Assembly: GCF_020141465.1 (NCBI RefSeq) | Contig: NZ_JAHSPD010000001.1 | Coordinates: forward strand, 2,462,374 to 2,526,373 | From: Roseovarius carneus | GTDB lineage: Bacteria > Pseudomonadota > Alphaproteobacteria > Rhodobacterales > Rhodobacteraceae | Length of the DNA stretch: 64,000 nucleotides | Reading direction: 5' to 3' | Program-made: the position numbers and the translations under genes | Shown: in pieces, positions 62,581 to 64,000 of the stretch | Numbering within the stretch: position 1 is the first letter of the stretch | How the letters are laid out: each line of letters begins with the position of its first letter | The notes under the pieces: generated by a model | What the model was told of the DNA's origin: nothing | The model's input: only the letters and a program-made list of their open reading frames with translations | The model's database searches: none

Positions 62581-63747
62581 CTATGCTCGGCTGCGGATCT
62601 GTGCGTCCATCTGCTTGCGTGTAAGGTGGTCCACCTCTGCGACGGTTTCAAGCGTGATATCGCCCATCGCTTCCGCATGGGGGGCCATCGCCTGCATCGC
62701 CTCAGTGACATGGGCGGTCATTTCGGTAAAGCCTGTGCGCCCTGCGATGAAGTGATCAAGCGCGCGTTCCTTGGCCGCGTTGAACACCGCCCCCGCATGA
62801 CCGCCCGCCTGCATCACCTCCTGCGCAAGCCCTAGGGCGGGGTAGCGGCGCAGGTCCGGCGCGCGAAATTCCAACGAGCCGATGGCGGCAAGGTCGAGCC
62901 GCTCCACCGGCAGATCGCGCCGCGTGGGCCAATGGAGCGCATAGCCGATGGCGTGGCGCATATCCGGCGGCCCGATATGGGCCATCAGCGCGCCGTCGCG
63001 AAACCCCACAAGGGCGTGGACAAGGCTCTGGGGATGGATCAGCACCTCAATCTGGCGCGGAGTAAACCCGAAGAACTCTTTGGTTTCAATAAGCTCAAGG
63101 GCTTTGTTAAACATAGACGCACTGTCGATGGTGATCCGCTGGCCCATGTCCCAATTGGGATGGGATGAGGCCTGAGATACGGTGGCACCGGGCAAATCCT
63201 CCAGCGGCCAGTCGCGGAACGCGCCGCCTGAGGCGGTGATGATGACCCGTTCGGCCTCTGCGATATCTTCGCCTACAAGTGCCTGAAACACCGCCGAATG
63301 TTCGCTATCCACGGGCAAGATACGCGCGCCGCGCGCCTTTGCGGTAGCCAGCAGAAGCGGCCCGGCAGTCACCAGCGATTCCTTGTTGGCCAGCGCCAAT
63401 GTGGCCCCCTCGCGCAGCGCCGCCATACCGGGGGCGAGGCCCGCATGGCCCACGATGGCCGACATGGTCCAATCGGCAGGGCGCGAAGCGGCCTCGATCA
63501 GCGCGGCGGCCCCGGCGGCGGCTTCAACCCCGGTGCCGTCCAACGCAGCGCGCAGATCGGGCAGCGCGTCTTCATGCGCGGTCACGGCCACCTCCACGCC
63601 AAACTCGCGCGCATCTGCCGCGAGTTGCGCGATGTTGCGCCCCCCGGTCAGCGCCACGACGTCGTAATCGCCACGCGCGCGGCGGATCAAATCGAGCGTA
63701 TTTTGCCCAATAGAGCCTGTGGCCCCCAGAATACTGATCCGTCTCAT
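62581..63747 (-). CDS. dxr: 1-deoxy-D-xylulose 5-phosphate reductoisomerase
   Basis: Second step of the MEP isoprenoid pathway: forms MEP with NADPH. Start ATG 63747 ([20 protein letters not shown]), 388 aa. NADPH loop GATGSIGQ, metal-binding [11 protein letters not shown] and [13 protein letters not shown] block (seen as [13 protein letters not shown]) are present. Overlaps the cdsA stop by four bases (ATGA). Confidence 0.97.
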   Translation of the reverse strand: MRRISILGATGSIGQNTLDLIRRARGDYDVVALTGGRNIAQLAADAREFGVEVAVTAHEDALPDLRAALDGTGVEAAAGAAALIEAASRPADWTMSAIVGHAGLAPGMAALREGATLALANKESLVTAGPLLLATAKARGARILPVDSEHSAVFQALVGEDIAEAERVIITASGGAFRDWPLEDLPGATVSQASSHPNWDMGQRITIDSASMFNKALELIETKEFFGFTPRQIEVLIHPQSLVHALVGFRDGALMAHIGPPDMRHAIGYALHWPTRRDLPVERLDLAAIGSLEFRAPDLRRYPALGLAQEVMQAGGHAGAVFNAAKERALDHFIAGRTGFTEMTAHVTEAMQAMAPHAEAMGDITLETVAEVDHLTRKQMDAQIRSRA

Positions 63748-64000
63748 GCAAGCCCCGGTAAAAGGCCAAATGCCCAAAGAAGCCCCGCCAGAAGCGCGCC
63801 GCCCAGCATTGCGTCAAAGCGGTCCAGAACGCCGCCATGTCCGGGGATGAGGTTGGAGCTGTCCTTCACCCCCAAGCGGCGCTTGATCCAGCTTTCCCAG
63901 ATATCGCCCATCTGCCCGGCCAACGCGACGAGGACCGACACCACCGCCAGCCATGCCCCCGCACCAAGCACGCCCGCAAAGGCAAACCCGACCCCTGCCG
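63744..64000 (-). CDS. cdsA: Phosphatidate cytidylyltransferase, partial (C-terminus only)
   Basis: Makes CDP-diacylglycerol for phospholipid synthesis. Only the last 85 residues are in the window; they contain the family signature ([20 protein letters not shown] then [14 protein letters not shown]) and a final hydrophobic span. It is upstream of dxr and coupled to it by a four-base overlap. Confidence 0.95.
   Translation of the reverse strand, partial: AGVGFAFAGVLGAGAWLAVVSVLVALAGQMGDIWESWIKRRLGVKDSSNLIPGHGGVLDRFDAMLGGALLAGLLWAFGLLPGLA

Overview
The window reads as a chromosomal segment of a marine alphaproteobacterium of the Rhodobacterales (Roseobacter group). Grounds: GC-rich coding sequence; a CtrA regulator beside a SciP-type protein; several families typical of this group (DUF6456, DUF6477, DUF6505, DUF6352, a Hint_2 protein, a non-pyrrolysine MttB homologue); and a GTTC-N7-GTTC LexA-type box. 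The genus cannot be fixed from sequence alone. I saw no tRNA, rRNA, CRISPR array, insertion sequence or prophage.

Layout. 1-3400: envelope genes (partial lpxD, a YcbB-type L,D-transpeptidase, a Tat-exported DUF882/MepK-like protein). 3498-7943: lipA, then divergent oxyR/katG with an operator between them. 8078-14300: two lineage-specific regulators or unknowns, an MttB-like methyltransferase, a LamG-Hint protein and guaA. 14311-26096: a leftward formate dehydrogenase (FDH) region: WD40-cytochrome c fusion, 52-aa membrane peptide, Mrp, the gamma, beta and alpha FDH subunits, a small Tat-target protein, a TorD chaperone, and five accessory genes of unknown or poorly known role (DUF3306, DUF3305, DUF6352, DUF6505, biotin/lipoate-ligase-like). 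26222-31324: an iron-sulfur block with a poly-ferredoxin-like protein, an Nfu fusion, an Mrp-DUF971 fusion and a MarR regulator with a C-terminal cysteine cluster; the last three overlap as one operon.

31415-37850: a decayed copy and an intact copy of a FadL-type porin, an ATPase, metA, a lipoprotein hydrolase, ppk2-tetR-membrane protein. 37903-38852: rpsI-rplM. 39013-40730: a MocR regulator divergent from a DUF1127 gene, with three copies of a palindromic operator. 40924-47332: oxidoreductase, thioesterase, enoyl-CoA hydratase, trmFO, a methyltransferase pseudogene, gluQ, hisI and an IscU/NifU-like scaffold. 47549-52003: a 40-aa membrane peptide with a LexA-type box, then recG and ligA. 52165-53255: ctrA and sciP. 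53413-54549: mnmA. 54546-64000: lpxB, lpxI, lpxA, fabZ, skp, bamA, a 41-aa membrane peptide, rseP, dxr and partial cdsA, the usual lipid A / outer-membrane assembly cluster but without lpxD, which sits at the opposite end of the window.

How it fits together: the FDH region would oxidise formate in the periplasm and pass electrons through a b-type cytochrome. The neighbouring Mrp, Nfu, poly-ferredoxin and MarR-Cys genes look like dedicated Fe-S supply and control. The most promising undescribed items are this FDH/Fe-S maturation block, the LexA-boxed 40-aa membrane peptide, and the MocR-DUF1127 operator array.
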